The notes beneath the pieces are model-generated. The model saw only the letters and a program-made list of their open reading frames with translations, did no database searches and was not told where the DNA came from. Positions 1 through 7,068 of a stretch of DNA of 64,000 nt are shown here, in pieces. Both the position numbers and the translations under genes were made by a program. The stretch is from Burkholderia sp. Leaf177. Lineage in GTDB: Bacteria > Pseudomonadota > Gammaproteobacteria > Burkholderiales > Burkholderiaceae. How positions within the stretch are numbered: the stretch's first letter is position 1; every line of letters begins with the position of its first letter. The stretch covers positions 682,977 through 746,976 of the forward strand of contig NZ_LMPF01000023.1 in NCBI RefSeq assembly GCF_001424345.1, written 5' to 3'.

Positions 1-958
1 GGGACAGGCGCGAAAGCACTTCAGCGAAGGCTTCCAGTGCGCGTGCGGCGCGTTTCGGATTCGGCAGCCGATGATGACCGCGCTCGCAGGCATCGGTGAC
101 GGCAATCAGATACGCGAAGATCTGCTCGCTGTCGGCGAGCGCGAGCAGCAGGTTGTTATAGGTATCGCGCCGATCGGCTTTTGCCGATGGAACCCGCGCC
201 AACACCTTGCGTGTCGTCTCGATCGCAGCGCGCGCCTGCCCGCGATACCGCGACGCATGCGACGCCCATTCCTGGAATCCGGCGCGATCGAGCTTGAGGA
301 GCCGCGCGCTGTCGCTGGACATATCGGCGAGTCGCGCATAGGTCGCGCGCATCGCGGCGCGGCTCGCGCCAAACGGATGGATGCGCCAGACAGTGAAACT
401 GAGCGCGGTCGCGAACAGGCATCCGGCGGCATACAACGCGAGAAACCGGAAGCTCTCGAAAGAGCCGTGAACGGGGCGATCGACCATCACCACGCACGCC
501 GTTGCCGCAAGAATCCCGACTTGCGCCGACGCCGATCCCCATATCCGCGCCAACGCGCCCAGCCCCGAAAACACAAAAACGGCAACGGCGGCGGCAACGA
601 TATTCGATCCGGACGCATAAGCGGTCAGCCCGCCGCAAAGGGTGGACAACAATGCGAACGCGCTCATCGATGCAAAGCGCATTCTGTTCGAGCCCGCCGC
701 GTCCGCGAGGCAGGTCCAGAACGCGCCGATTGCCGCCCATGAAAACTCGGGCATGTGGAGCAGGTTGCCGAGCAACAGCATGACCGTGGAGGCAAACGCG
801 GCGCGCAATCCTTCCGATAAATCCGCCTGGCTCACCGCGAACGAGACCATCCAGACAGGACGATTCCGCGCGACGGAGTCGAGCAATCCGGAAGCCGCCT
901 TGCCGTGGCGTCCCGCTACTTTTCTTGATTCACGATGAAGATCTCGCAGGCGCAACAT
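1..958 (-). CDS. FUSC-family inner-membrane protein, 3'-truncated by window edge
   Basis: The reverse strand holds an open frame of 319 codons that begins at an ATG at 956-958 and runs off the left edge without a stop. The protein has a short basic N-terminus, then several hydrophobic segments between about residues 50 and 195, followed by a soluble, Arg- and Ala-rich helical region. This is the layout of the N-terminal half of FUSC/YccS-type proteins, which are linked to export of aromatic acids and related compounds. The family call rests on topology and general resemblance, not on a diagnostic motif. The start lies 28 bases downstream of the XRE-cupin regulator stop and on the same strand, so the two may be co-transcribed. 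No strong ribosome-binding site precedes the ATG, so the exact start is uncertain. Confidence 0.6.
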   Translation of the reverse strand, partial: MLRLRDLHRESRKVAGRHGKAASGLLDSVARNRPVWMVSFAVSQADLSEGLRAAFASTVMLLLGNLLHMPEFSWAAIGAFWTCLADAAGSNRMRFASMSAFALLSTLCGGLTAYASGSNIVAAAVAVFVFSGLGALARIWGSASAQVGILAATACVVMVDRPVHGSFESFRFLALYAAGCLFATALSFTVWRIHPFGASRAAMRATYARLADMSSDSARLLKLDRAGFQEWASHASRYRGQARAAIETTRKVLARVPSAKADRRDTYNNLLLALADSEQIFAYLIAVTDACERGHHRLPNPKRAARALEAFAEVLSRLS

Positions 959-985
959 AAGCTCGATGAACGTCCGTGGGTCGCG

Positions 986-1594
986 CTACGTTGAGGAACC
1001 GCGCTGCTTTTCGTTGATGATCCACAGCACTTCGGCGTCGTCCGTACTCGTCGATACCGCCGCGTGTCCCGTGCGGCTATCGAAATAAATGCTGTCGCCG
1101 GCTTCGAGATGAGTGGGCGCGTAGAGCTCGGAATAGAGACAGACCGCGCCGCTCAGGACGAACAGAAATTCCTCGCCTTCATGCCGGCCCCATTCCTCGA
1201 ACGCGTCCAGCGAATGCGCGGTGATGCGGATGCGGAATGGGTACATCGCCTTTTGCGCGAGTTCGGTGGCGAGCAATTCCATCTCGTAGCAACCCGCCGT
1301 GTGCGGACTTCCCTGACCTTTGCGCGTAACCGCGCGGCGGCCGCCGGCGTTCGCCTTGAGCGCGGAGCCGAACAATTCGCCCAGGTCGATCTTCAATCCG
1401 TGGACGATCTTTTGCAGCACGTCGAAGGTCGGCGACATCAAGCCGTTTTCCACCTTCGATAAAGTCGAACGCGATACGCCGCACACGCGGCTTGCGGCTT
1501 CGAGGGTCAGGCTTTGCTGGAGACGCGCAGCTTTGACCCGGCGCCCGAGATCAGTTGATGACTGCTCGGCGGGCCTCAAGAGATTTGTATCCAT
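986..1594 (-). CDS. XRE-family regulator with C-terminal cupin domain
   Basis: This 202-residue protein has an HTH_3 domain at about residues 17-77 (it contains the motif VSRSTLSKVENG) and a cupin_2 domain at about 120-196 (EEWGRHEGEEFLFVLSG). Such XRE-cupin proteins are local regulators that sense small amines, amino acids or related ligands, often next to the oxidase they control. The gene is divergent from an FAD-dependent oxidase at 1856, with a 261-base shared control region that carries three copies of GTTTCCGA. The cupin domain and the divergent layout suggest regulation of both the oxidase and itself. The ligand cannot be read from the sequence. Confidence 0.9.
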   Translation of the reverse strand: MDTNLLRPAEQSSTDLGRRVKAARLQQSLTLEAASRVCGVSRSTLSKVENGLMSPTFDVLQKIVHGLKIDLGELFGSALKANAGGRRAVTRKGQGSPHTAGCYEMELLATELAQKAMYPFRIRITAHSLDAFEEWGRHEGEEFLFVLSGAVCLYSELYAPTHLEAGDSIYFDSRTGHAAVSTSTDDAEVLWIINEKQRGSST

Positions 1595-1627
1595 GGATCG
1601 CGGAAAGATAAGCGGAACGGCGCGGGT

Positions 1628-1637
1628 GTTTCCGATA
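1628..1637 (+). promoter_or_regulatory. Operator-like half site GTTTCCGATA near regulator start
   Basis: The ten bases GTTTCCGATA at 1628-1637 lie 34 bases upstream of the XRE-cupin start codon. They match exactly, in inverted orientation, the ten bases at 1779-1788 in the oxidase promoter. This is the expected place for an autoregulatory site. That the XRE-cupin protein binds it is an inference. Confidence 0.5.
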
Positions 1638-1727
1638 ATACCATCGGCTTAATCGCGCTTTATCAAGCCGTCGAGAATGCGTCTGACACGCCGTTTTAGC
1701 GGGGTAATCCTATCAATCCTTGCAATA

Positions 1728-1756
1728 TTGCCAACAAAAAAACGGCATAGTATAGT
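1728..1756 (+). promoter_or_regulatory. Sigma-70 promoter of the FAD oxidase gene
   Basis: A TTGCCA box at 1728-1733 and a TATAGT box at 1751-1756 are separated by exactly 17 bases, close to the sigma-70 consensus. Transcription would start near 1763, about 93 bases before the GTG start of the oxidase. The left arm of the operator pair (1754-1762) overlaps the end of the -10 box, which fits repression by steric block. Confidence 0.7.
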
Positions 1757-1789
1757 TTCCGAACTTACAAAAGTTTCGTATCGGAAACT
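1754..1789 (+). promoter_or_regulatory. Inverted-repeat operator (AGTTTCCGA / TCGGAAACT)
   Basis: AGTTTCCGA at 1754-1762 and TCGGAAACT at 1781-1789 form a perfect 9-base inverted repeat with an 18-base spacer. A related AAGTTTCG lies between the arms at 1770-1777. The left arm overlaps the -10 box of the oxidase promoter. The divergent XRE-cupin regulator is the obvious candidate for binding here. Confidence 0.6.
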
Positions 1790-1855
1790 TGGTGAGGATC
1801 GAATCCGCTAGCCATTCCTCCTTGGTCTTCCCGTCTTTTGCGTCTGGAGCAAGTC

Positions 1856-3028
1856 GTGAGTTCAAAAGTCGTTATCGTCGGCGGCGGGGTGATCGGCAGT
1901 TCGGTTGCCTATTTCCTGCGCGTGTCGGACCCGAGCGTATCGGTTACCGTCATTGAACGCGACACCACTTACGCCCGGTCATCGTCCGCGCTCTCGGCTG
2001 CATCCATTCGACAGCAATTTTCCACGCCCTTGTCCGTGCAAATGTCCTTGTATGGGATCGAGTTCTTGCGCGGGATCGGCGAATTGCTCGAGGTCGATGG
2101 TGAGAAACCATCCATCGATTTGCATGAAGGCGGCTATTTGTTCCTTGCCACGCCGCCAGGCGAGTCCACGTTGCGTGAGAACCACGCCATGCAAACGAGC
2201 CTTGGCGCGGACATTTCCTTGCTCGACAAGACGTCGTTGAGCGCGAAATTTCCGTGGCTGAATACGCACGATCTGGCCGCGGGCGCATACGGCAATTCGG
2301 GCGAAGGCTGGTTCGACGGCTACGGCCTCGTGCAGGCGCTCAAGAAGAAAGCGCAGGCGCTCGGCGCGCGTTATGTCCCTGCGAACGTCACGCAAATGGA
2401 AATGGCAGGCAACCGTGTGATGAGCGTGAGCACGCATGCGGGCGAGCGCTTCGAATGCGATACCGTGGTCAACGCCGCGGGCCCGTGGGCGCGCGATATT
2501 GCGTTGATGATGGAAATCGATATCCCCGTTCGCGCGCGCCGCCGGAGCATTTTCAACGTGTCGTCGCCGGCTCGGCTGAGCGCGTGTCCGCTGCTCATCG
2601 ATCCGACAGGCGTCTATTTTCGTCCCGAGGGGAAAACATATATTTGCGGCACGTCGCCGGACGCCGGCAACGATCCCGACGACTTGCCGCTGGATCAAGT
2701 TGATCACGCCATTTTCGACGACGTCATCTGGCCGACACTTGCGCATCGCGTGCCGGAATTCGAAGCGTTGCGCGTGGAAAATTGCTGGTCAGGTTATTAC
2801 GAGTACAACGTGCTGGATCAGAACGCGATCATTGGATACCACCCGCAAATCGACAATTGCGTGTTCGCCAACGGCTTCAGCGGTCATGGCCTCCAGCAAG
2901 GACCGGCAACCGGGCGCGGTGTCAGCGAATTGATACTCGGTGGAAAGTACGCCTCGCTGGATTTGTCTTCGCTGGGCTGGTCACGGGTTATTGAAAACCG
3001 GCCGATCGTAGAGAAGAATGTAGTTTGA
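1856..3028 (+). CDS. FAD-dependent oxidoreductase, DAO superfamily
   Basis: This 390-residue enzyme starts with a Rossmann FAD motif (VVIVGGGVIGSSVAYFL) and ends with the typical DAO signature around FANGFSGHGLQQGPATG. It would oxidise the C-N bond of an amino acid or secondary amine; the substrate is unknown. A TTG at 1838 is in frame, but the GTG at 1856 is preferred because a GGAG ribosome-binding site sits at 1846-1849, six bases upstream. The gene is alone on its strand, controlled by a clear promoter at 1728-1756 and probably by the divergent XRE-cupin protein. A terminator follows at 3082-3105. Confidence 0.88.
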   Translation: MSSKVVIVGGGVIGSSVAYFLRVSDPSVSVTVIERDTTYARSSSALSAASIRQQFSTPLSVQMSLYGIEFLRGIGELLEVDGEKPSIDLHEGGYLFLATPPGESTLRENHAMQTSLGADISLLDKTSLSAKFPWLNTHDLAAGAYGNSGEGWFDGYGLVQALKKKAQALGARYVPANVTQMEMAGNRVMSVSTHAGERFECDTVVNAAGPWARDIALMMEIDIPVRARRRSIFNVSSPARLSACPLLIDPTGVYFRPEGKTYICGTSPDAGNDPDDLPLDQVDHAIFDDVIWPTLAHRVPEFEALRVENCWSGYYEYNVLDQNAIIGYHPQIDNCVFANGFSGHGLQQGPATGRGVSELILGGKYASLDLSSLGWSRVIENRPIVEKNVV

Positions 3029-3081
3029 ATTTTCCTGTTTGAAGACACACGTAGCGTTTCCTTTGGTGAAAACCAATTGCG

Positions 3082-3105
3082 CCCGGCTCGATGCCGGGTT
3101 TTTTT
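3082..3105 (+). terminator. Rho-independent terminator after FAD oxidase
   Basis: CCCGGC at 3082-3087 and GCCGGG at 3093-3098 form a 6-base GC stem with a 5-base loop. Seven T residues follow directly at 3099-3105. It ends transcription of the FAD oxidase before the convergent AraC gene. Confidence 0.85.
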
Positions 3106-3117
3106 CGTGCGATGGTT

Positions 3118-3960
3118 TCAAGAAAATGCGGCTTGATACACCTTTGGCGTGACGCCGGTCTGCTGCTTGAATACACGCGTGAAGTGCGATTGATCCGCGA
3201 AACCGGTTCGTGCGCCGACTTCGGCTATCGGCCTTCCGCTGCGCAAAAGCGGCATTGCGCTGCGCACGCGTTCCTGCTGCAAGAACGCGTGTGGGCTGAG
3301 GCCGGCTTCGCGGACAAAAGCACGTAAAAGCACGAACGGGGTGACATCGAAATCTCTTGCGAGCGTGGATAACGTCAGTCCCGCATGCAAGTCGTCACGC
3401 AGCCGATCCTTGACCGCGCGTACGAGCGCCGGTTCATTGCGAACGATGGGCAACGGGCTGACACGTCCCGCGTGCCGCGCATACAAACCGGTGACGGCGG
3501 CGGCCAGGACCTCGCTGCGCTTGAACGCATCGTGGTCCACTTCGGAACACCAGTTCACGCCGTAAAGATGCTGCGACAGCGCGGGATCGGCAATGAAAGG
3601 GCTGGGCAGGTCGAACCGCTCGCGCTGCGTGATGCCAAGACGTTCGCAATAGGCGCCGAGCGCGGCCGGTTGAACGTGCGCCACGCGCATTTTCCATTGG
3701 CCATCGCCAGCGGCGAGACCGGCGTGGACGAGATCGGCATCGATGACAACCACATCGCCGCGACGGCATAGGCGCCGCTGCTGCCCGACTTCGACTGCGA
3801 GCACGCCGCCGGTGATGACGGCGAGGCAATGTGTATCGTGAGAATGAGGTGGATAGCGATGGCCAATAAAGCGGCCTTTCAGCATCACGGCGTCCATGAC
3901 GTCGGGCGCGTGCCAGAGCTTGATCGATTTGATGGATTTGGTGGGCGCGGTTGCGTTCAC
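3118..3960 (-). CDS. AraC-family transcriptional regulator
   Basis: This 280-residue protein has an AraC-type N-terminal cupin (about residues 15-150, including PPHSHDTHCLAVITGG) and two C-terminal helix-turn-helix units (about 180-280, with the signature FADQSHFTRVFKQQTGVTP). The start is a GTG at 3960 with only a weak ribosome-binding site; an in-frame ATG about 21 codons later is a less likely alternative. The gene is convergent with the FAD oxidase. On its own strand it lies 99 bases downstream of the DUF2000 gene, an arrangement that suggests linked function or control. Confidence 0.9.
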   Translation of the reverse strand: MNATAPTKSIKSIKLWHAPDVMDAVMLKGRFIGHRYPPHSHDTHCLAVITGGVLAVEVGQQRRLCRRGDVVVIDADLVHAGLAAGDGQWKMRVAHVQPAALGAYCERLGITQRERFDLPSPFIADPALSQHLYGVNWCSEVDHDAFKRSEVLAAAVTGLYARHAGRVSPLPIVRNEPALVRAVKDRLRDDLHAGLTLSTLARDFDVTPFVLLRAFVREAGLSPHAFLQQERVRSAMPLLRSGRPIAEVGARTGFADQSHFTRVFKQQTGVTPKVYQAAFS

Positions 3961-4059
3961 GAAATGCGGCCTGTGAAAGAGGCGGAAAACGTCATGATAT
4001 GCGCTGGCTTTCCAGGCTGCAGGAATGCGCGCAAAGCCCGGGCGTCGCTCAAAAAGAAG

Positions 4060-4512
4060 CTAGGCAAAAAGCGCAAGTCCGCCGACAAGTTTGCCGACCT
4101 TTTTCTTCGGTCCGACCAGACCGACCGCGAGATATTCCAGCGACTCGCCCGGCAGCGAACTGACGGCGCTTAGAAAGGCCGCGTAGTCGGTCGTGGTCTG
4201 GCCCTGCACGGGAAAGTCCACGACATCGCAATGCGCGAGCGATTTCTGGCGAAGCGCGCTCAATTGCTCGGCTGTGGCCTTGAGCACCGGAATGCCGATA
4301 GGAATGAGGCCCGGGTGCGCGGTTCCATCGAGTTCGCGCAGCGCTTCACCGACCAGATGCGTATGCCGCTGGCCGAGCGTGAACGCGACCACGGCGGCGG
4401 CGTTCGATGCCTTGCCCGGCGGCAGCGTTTCATCCACGACGATCACACAACGTTCCGGCTCGGCGGGCGCTTGATCCGCGATCGCGGCGATGGTTTCGTT
4501 TTGCGCTAACAA
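4060..4512 (-). CDS. DUF2000 family protein
   Basis: The protein of about 150 residues matches the DUF2000 layout: an early beta strand and loop reading CVIVVDETLPPGKASNAAAV, then a central region and a Gly/Lys-rich end (GPKKKVGKLVGG). The fold resembles that of peptidyl-tRNA hydrolase 2, but no activity is established for the family. The start chosen is TTG at 4512, because AGGAG lies seven bases upstream at 4520-4524. An in-frame ATG at 4533 would place this ribosome-binding site inside the gene, and the nearer ATG at 4517 meets a stop after two codons. The gene lies upstream of the AraC regulator on the same strand. Confidence 0.75.
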   Translation of the reverse strand: MLAQNETIAAIADQAPAEPERCVIVVDETLPPGKASNAAAVVAFTLGQRHTHLVGEALRELDGTAHPGLIPIGIPVLKATAEQLSALRQKSLAHCDVVDFPVQGQTTTDYAAFLSAVSSLPGESLEYLAVGLVGPKKKVGKLVGGLALFA

Positions 4513-4850
4513 AGCATTTCTCCTGAAGTACACGCAGAAACGACAATGCTAGGGAAACGCCCGCGCAAAGTATTGGACGATTTTGCAGGGAGGTAATTTT
4601 TATCCGGCAACCGCCGCGTGCGACGAATCGGCTTTGGCAACTAGTAGGTTTTCGCGCATCCATTGCCGCAAGTCGCAAACCGGTTTTAGCTGCAATCCAT
4701 AAACGTAAGCAAGTTTTGTTTATCGAGAACAATCCCGCAGATGCATTGAAAAAAACCCGCGCGCGTGTTTAAGTGCCCGCTGACGTCTTTTTTCGCGCTC
4801 GAGCAGAGCGCCCGAAAACGACGGTCCCCTGGCCGCCAACGTGAAATTCA
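4513..4850. other. Intergenic region between divergent DUF2000 and MFS genes
   Basis: About 340 bases without a convincing gene. It must hold the promoters of both flanking genes. I see no clear -35/-10 pair, inverted repeat or RNA structure. Base composition is slightly more AT-rich than the flanking genes. Confidence 0.5.
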
Positions 4851-6164
4851 ATGAACGCCGTCTTCAAGACTTTCCTTGCGCTGATCCGTCTCCCCGGTTA
4901 TGCCGGAATTTCTCTCGCGATGTTTCTTTCGGGCATTGCGTCGTCTTTCGCAGTGCCGTACACGTCGCTGTTCGGCGCAACCGAAGCACATATGACACCG
5001 CTGCGCCTCGGCATCTTCATGACGCTGACGGCCGTGAGCAGCGTCGTGGTCAGCGCGTATCTCGGGCGTATCGCGGATAAACGCAGCGATAAAAAACGCA
5101 TCGTCCTGCTTTCGATTGCGGGATCGGCGCTCGGTTACGCGCTGCTGTGCGTGACGCGTAACTACATTCTGCTGACCATTTTCGGCTGCGTGTTCCTCAG
5201 CATCGGCGCGGCCGTGTTTCCGCAATTGTTCACTTTCAGCAAGGCGCGGCTGCACGCGGAAGGCATCGAAAACACCGAATTGCCGATGGCGACGCTGCGC
5301 ACCACGCTCTCGTGCGCATGGGTGTTCGGGCCGGCGGCCGGGGCGATCGTGCTGGGCGTATCGGGGTTCAACGGGCTGTTTTTATCGGCGGCGGGCGCGT
5401 TTGCGGTAGCCGGCGTGATCGTGTTGTTCATGCGCGAGCCGAAGGTCTACGACGCGCTCGAAGCCGGCGATAAAACCAGCAGCGAGATTCCGCAACAGGG
5501 AAAGAACGCGCACGTGTACGCGGCGCTCGTGAGTTTCACGCTGATTGGAATGGGATCGGCAATCGCGACCATCATGCTGCCGGTGTTGATCGTGGACCAG
5601 TTGCACGGCACGACGGCGCACGTGGCGCAGATGGTCGGCCTCGGCGCGTTCGCCGAAATCCCGATGATGCTGATGCTCGGCGGTGCGTCACGGCGCATCA
5701 ACAAGGCGAACATGATCGCGTTTGCATCGCTTTCGCATATTGTTTATTTCGCGGGAATCGCAATCGCCCCAAATCTGTGGGTGCTCGTGCCGCTGCAAAT
5801 CTTGAACGCGGTCGTGGTCGCCGTGACGTCGTGCCTCGGCATGTCGTATTTTCAGGAAATGATGCCCGGCGCGCTGGCCCGCGCGACCACGCTGTTTTTC
5901 AACACGATGCGTACAGGTTCAGTCATGGCGGGCGTGGCGTCGGGGTTTGTCGCGGCGACCTGGGGGTATCGCGCGGTATTCGTGTTTTGCGTGATGCTCG
6001 CGACGACTGCATCGGTCGTGCTGTTTATCTTCAACTATCAGCGCGGGGCGAAGGTGTTCATCGATCCCATTGCCGATCTCCCGGCCGAACCGGTGATCGA
6101 TCCGGTTGCGCCTGGAACAGCGCTCGAAGTCGCTGCGCCCGCGCAACCGGTGAACAACGTCTGA
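4851..6164 (+). CDS. MFS transporter of the sugar efflux (SET) type
   Basis: This 437-residue membrane protein has about 12 hydrophobic segments and a cytoplasmic loop after TM2 that carries the MFS signature (GRIADKRSDKKR). The early sequence (MFLSGIASSFAVPYTSLFG) and overall length resemble SetA/SetB-type sugar exporters, which act in the inner membrane and expel glucosides or lactose by proton antiport. The hydrophilic C-terminal tail after about residue 400 is rich in Pro, Ala and Val. The ribosome-binding site is weak. Neither substrate nor regulator can be assigned from the context. Confidence 0.82.
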   Translation: MNAVFKTFLALIRLPGYAGISLAMFLSGIASSFAVPYTSLFGATEAHMTPLRLGIFMTLTAVSSVVVSAYLGRIADKRSDKKRIVLLSIAGSALGYALLCVTRNYILLTIFGCVFLSIGAAVFPQLFTFSKARLHAEGIENTELPMATLRTTLSCAWVFGPAAGAIVLGVSGFNGLFLSAAGAFAVAGVIVLFMREPKVYDALEAGDKTSSEIPQQGKNAHVYAALVSFTLIGMGSAIATIMLPVLIVDQLHGTTAHVAQMVGLGAFAEIPMMLMLGGASRRINKANMIAFASLSHIVYFAGIAIAPNLWVLVPLQILNAVVVAVTSCLGMSYFQEMMPGALARATTLFFNTMRTGSVMAGVASGFVAATWGYRAVFVFCVMLATTASVVLFIFNYQRGAKVFIDPIADLPAEPVIDPVAPGTALEVAAPAQPVNNV

Positions 6165-6175
6165 CGCTCAGATGC

Positions 6176-6352
6176 TCAGATCGGATGGCCGTCCGGCGGC
6201 GCGTCGGGTTGCTGCGGTTCTTCCGGCCGATGCCCCGGTGACGGCGGCGAAAGCGGATCGGCTTCCGGGTCGCGGTTTGGATCGGCGAGGGGATCGGGAA
6301 TCGGATTGGTCTGCATCCGGTAGCTTGGGTATTGCATTGTCTGCGTGTTCAT
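6176..6352 (-). CDS. Small proline-rich protein, 58 residues
   Basis: A 58-codon frame runs from the ATG at 6350-6352 to a TGA at 6176-6178, preceded by a good ribosome-binding site (GAGGCGAG about two bases upstream). The product is polar and rich in Pro, Asp and Glu, with the core PNPIPDPLADPNRDPEADP-like character and no hydrophobic segment, so it is probably disordered. It converges with the MFS gene, with an 11-base gap. Short proline-rich proteins of this kind are common in Burkholderiaceae. I do not recognise a function. Confidence 0.55.
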   Translation of the reverse strand: MNTQTMQYPSYRMQTNPIPDPLADPNRDPEADPLSPPSPGHRPEEPQQPDAPPDGHPI

Positions 6353-6385
6353 GGCTCGCCTCGGTGGTTCAATATCGTCCGTGGA

Positions 6386-6967
6386 TCATGCTGCATCCTT
6401 GAGCATAGGCGTATGCAGCGTGAAAGGCAGCCCGGGATGCGCCGCGCCTTGCGTATGAAGTTCGGCAAGTGCAGCGCCAACAATGGTCTCGGCGCGCCCG
6501 CCAAAAATTACGCGGTCGATGCTTATTAAAGGAGTGCCGCGTTCACGCGCAATACGCGCAACCGCCGATCCTTCAACGCGCTCGCTCAGGATCAGTCTGG
6601 CGTTTCCTATCAAGGCTGCCCGGACTTCGGCTGTGATCGCTCCAGCGAGATACAGCGCGCCGGACTGCATCGCGCCGAGAACCGCGCCGGTGGTTTCGGA
6701 CTCGCAAGCATCGCCGATGATCGCGATTTGCCAGCCGTCGGCGGCGAGAGTGTCGCCAATATCGGCGAATAGCTGACCGTTGCTGGAGGCGCTTGTATCG
6801 TGCGGATCGATCAGGACCAGCCGGTCCGGTTCTATGCCATGAAACGCAAGCAGCGCCGCATAGTCGTTCTCGGGATGCACGACGGGTTCGAAAGCGCAGG
6901 CGCCCGAAGCGGAGAGCTCGGCGCTTAAGGGTTCGTCGAACGTCGGGAAGGCGGAAGCGGCAAGCAT
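6386..6967 (-). CDS. Uncharacterised protein next to molybdopterin oxidoreductase
   Basis: The frame can open as early as 7165, but that would overlap the end of the oxidoreductase. The ATG at 6967 is preferred: GGAG lies eight bases upstream, and it gives 193 residues with a 101-base gap after the upstream gene. The C-terminal half alternates beta strands and helices (AALIGNARLILSERVEGSAV) and recalls the nucleotide-binding half of GT-B glycosyltransferases, but the match is weak and the protein is too short to be one. Its position suggests a job linked to the YdeP-type enzyme. Function not recognised. Confidence 0.6.
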   Translation of the reverse strand: MLAASAFPTFDEPLSAELSASGACAFEPVVHPENDYAALLAFHGIEPDRLVLIDPHDTSASSNGQLFADIGDTLAADGWQIAIIGDACESETTGAVLGAMQSGALYLAGAITAEVRAALIGNARLILSERVEGSAVARIARERGTPLISIDRVIFGGRAETIVGAALAELHTQGAAHPGLPFTLHTPMLKDAA

Positions 6968-7068
6968 GGGTCGGCTCCGGAGCGTTGATTCAAGCAGATG
7001 GACAGTGCGCATGCACTGCGCGCGCCGGGAGCGTGCAGCATGGTTCATGCCTGTTTTCCGATTTACGC

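Noticed and set aside
6172..6402. 76-codon plus-strand frame after the MFS gene
   Set aside because: It overlaps the small proline-rich gene on the other strand, which has a better ribosome-binding site and composition.
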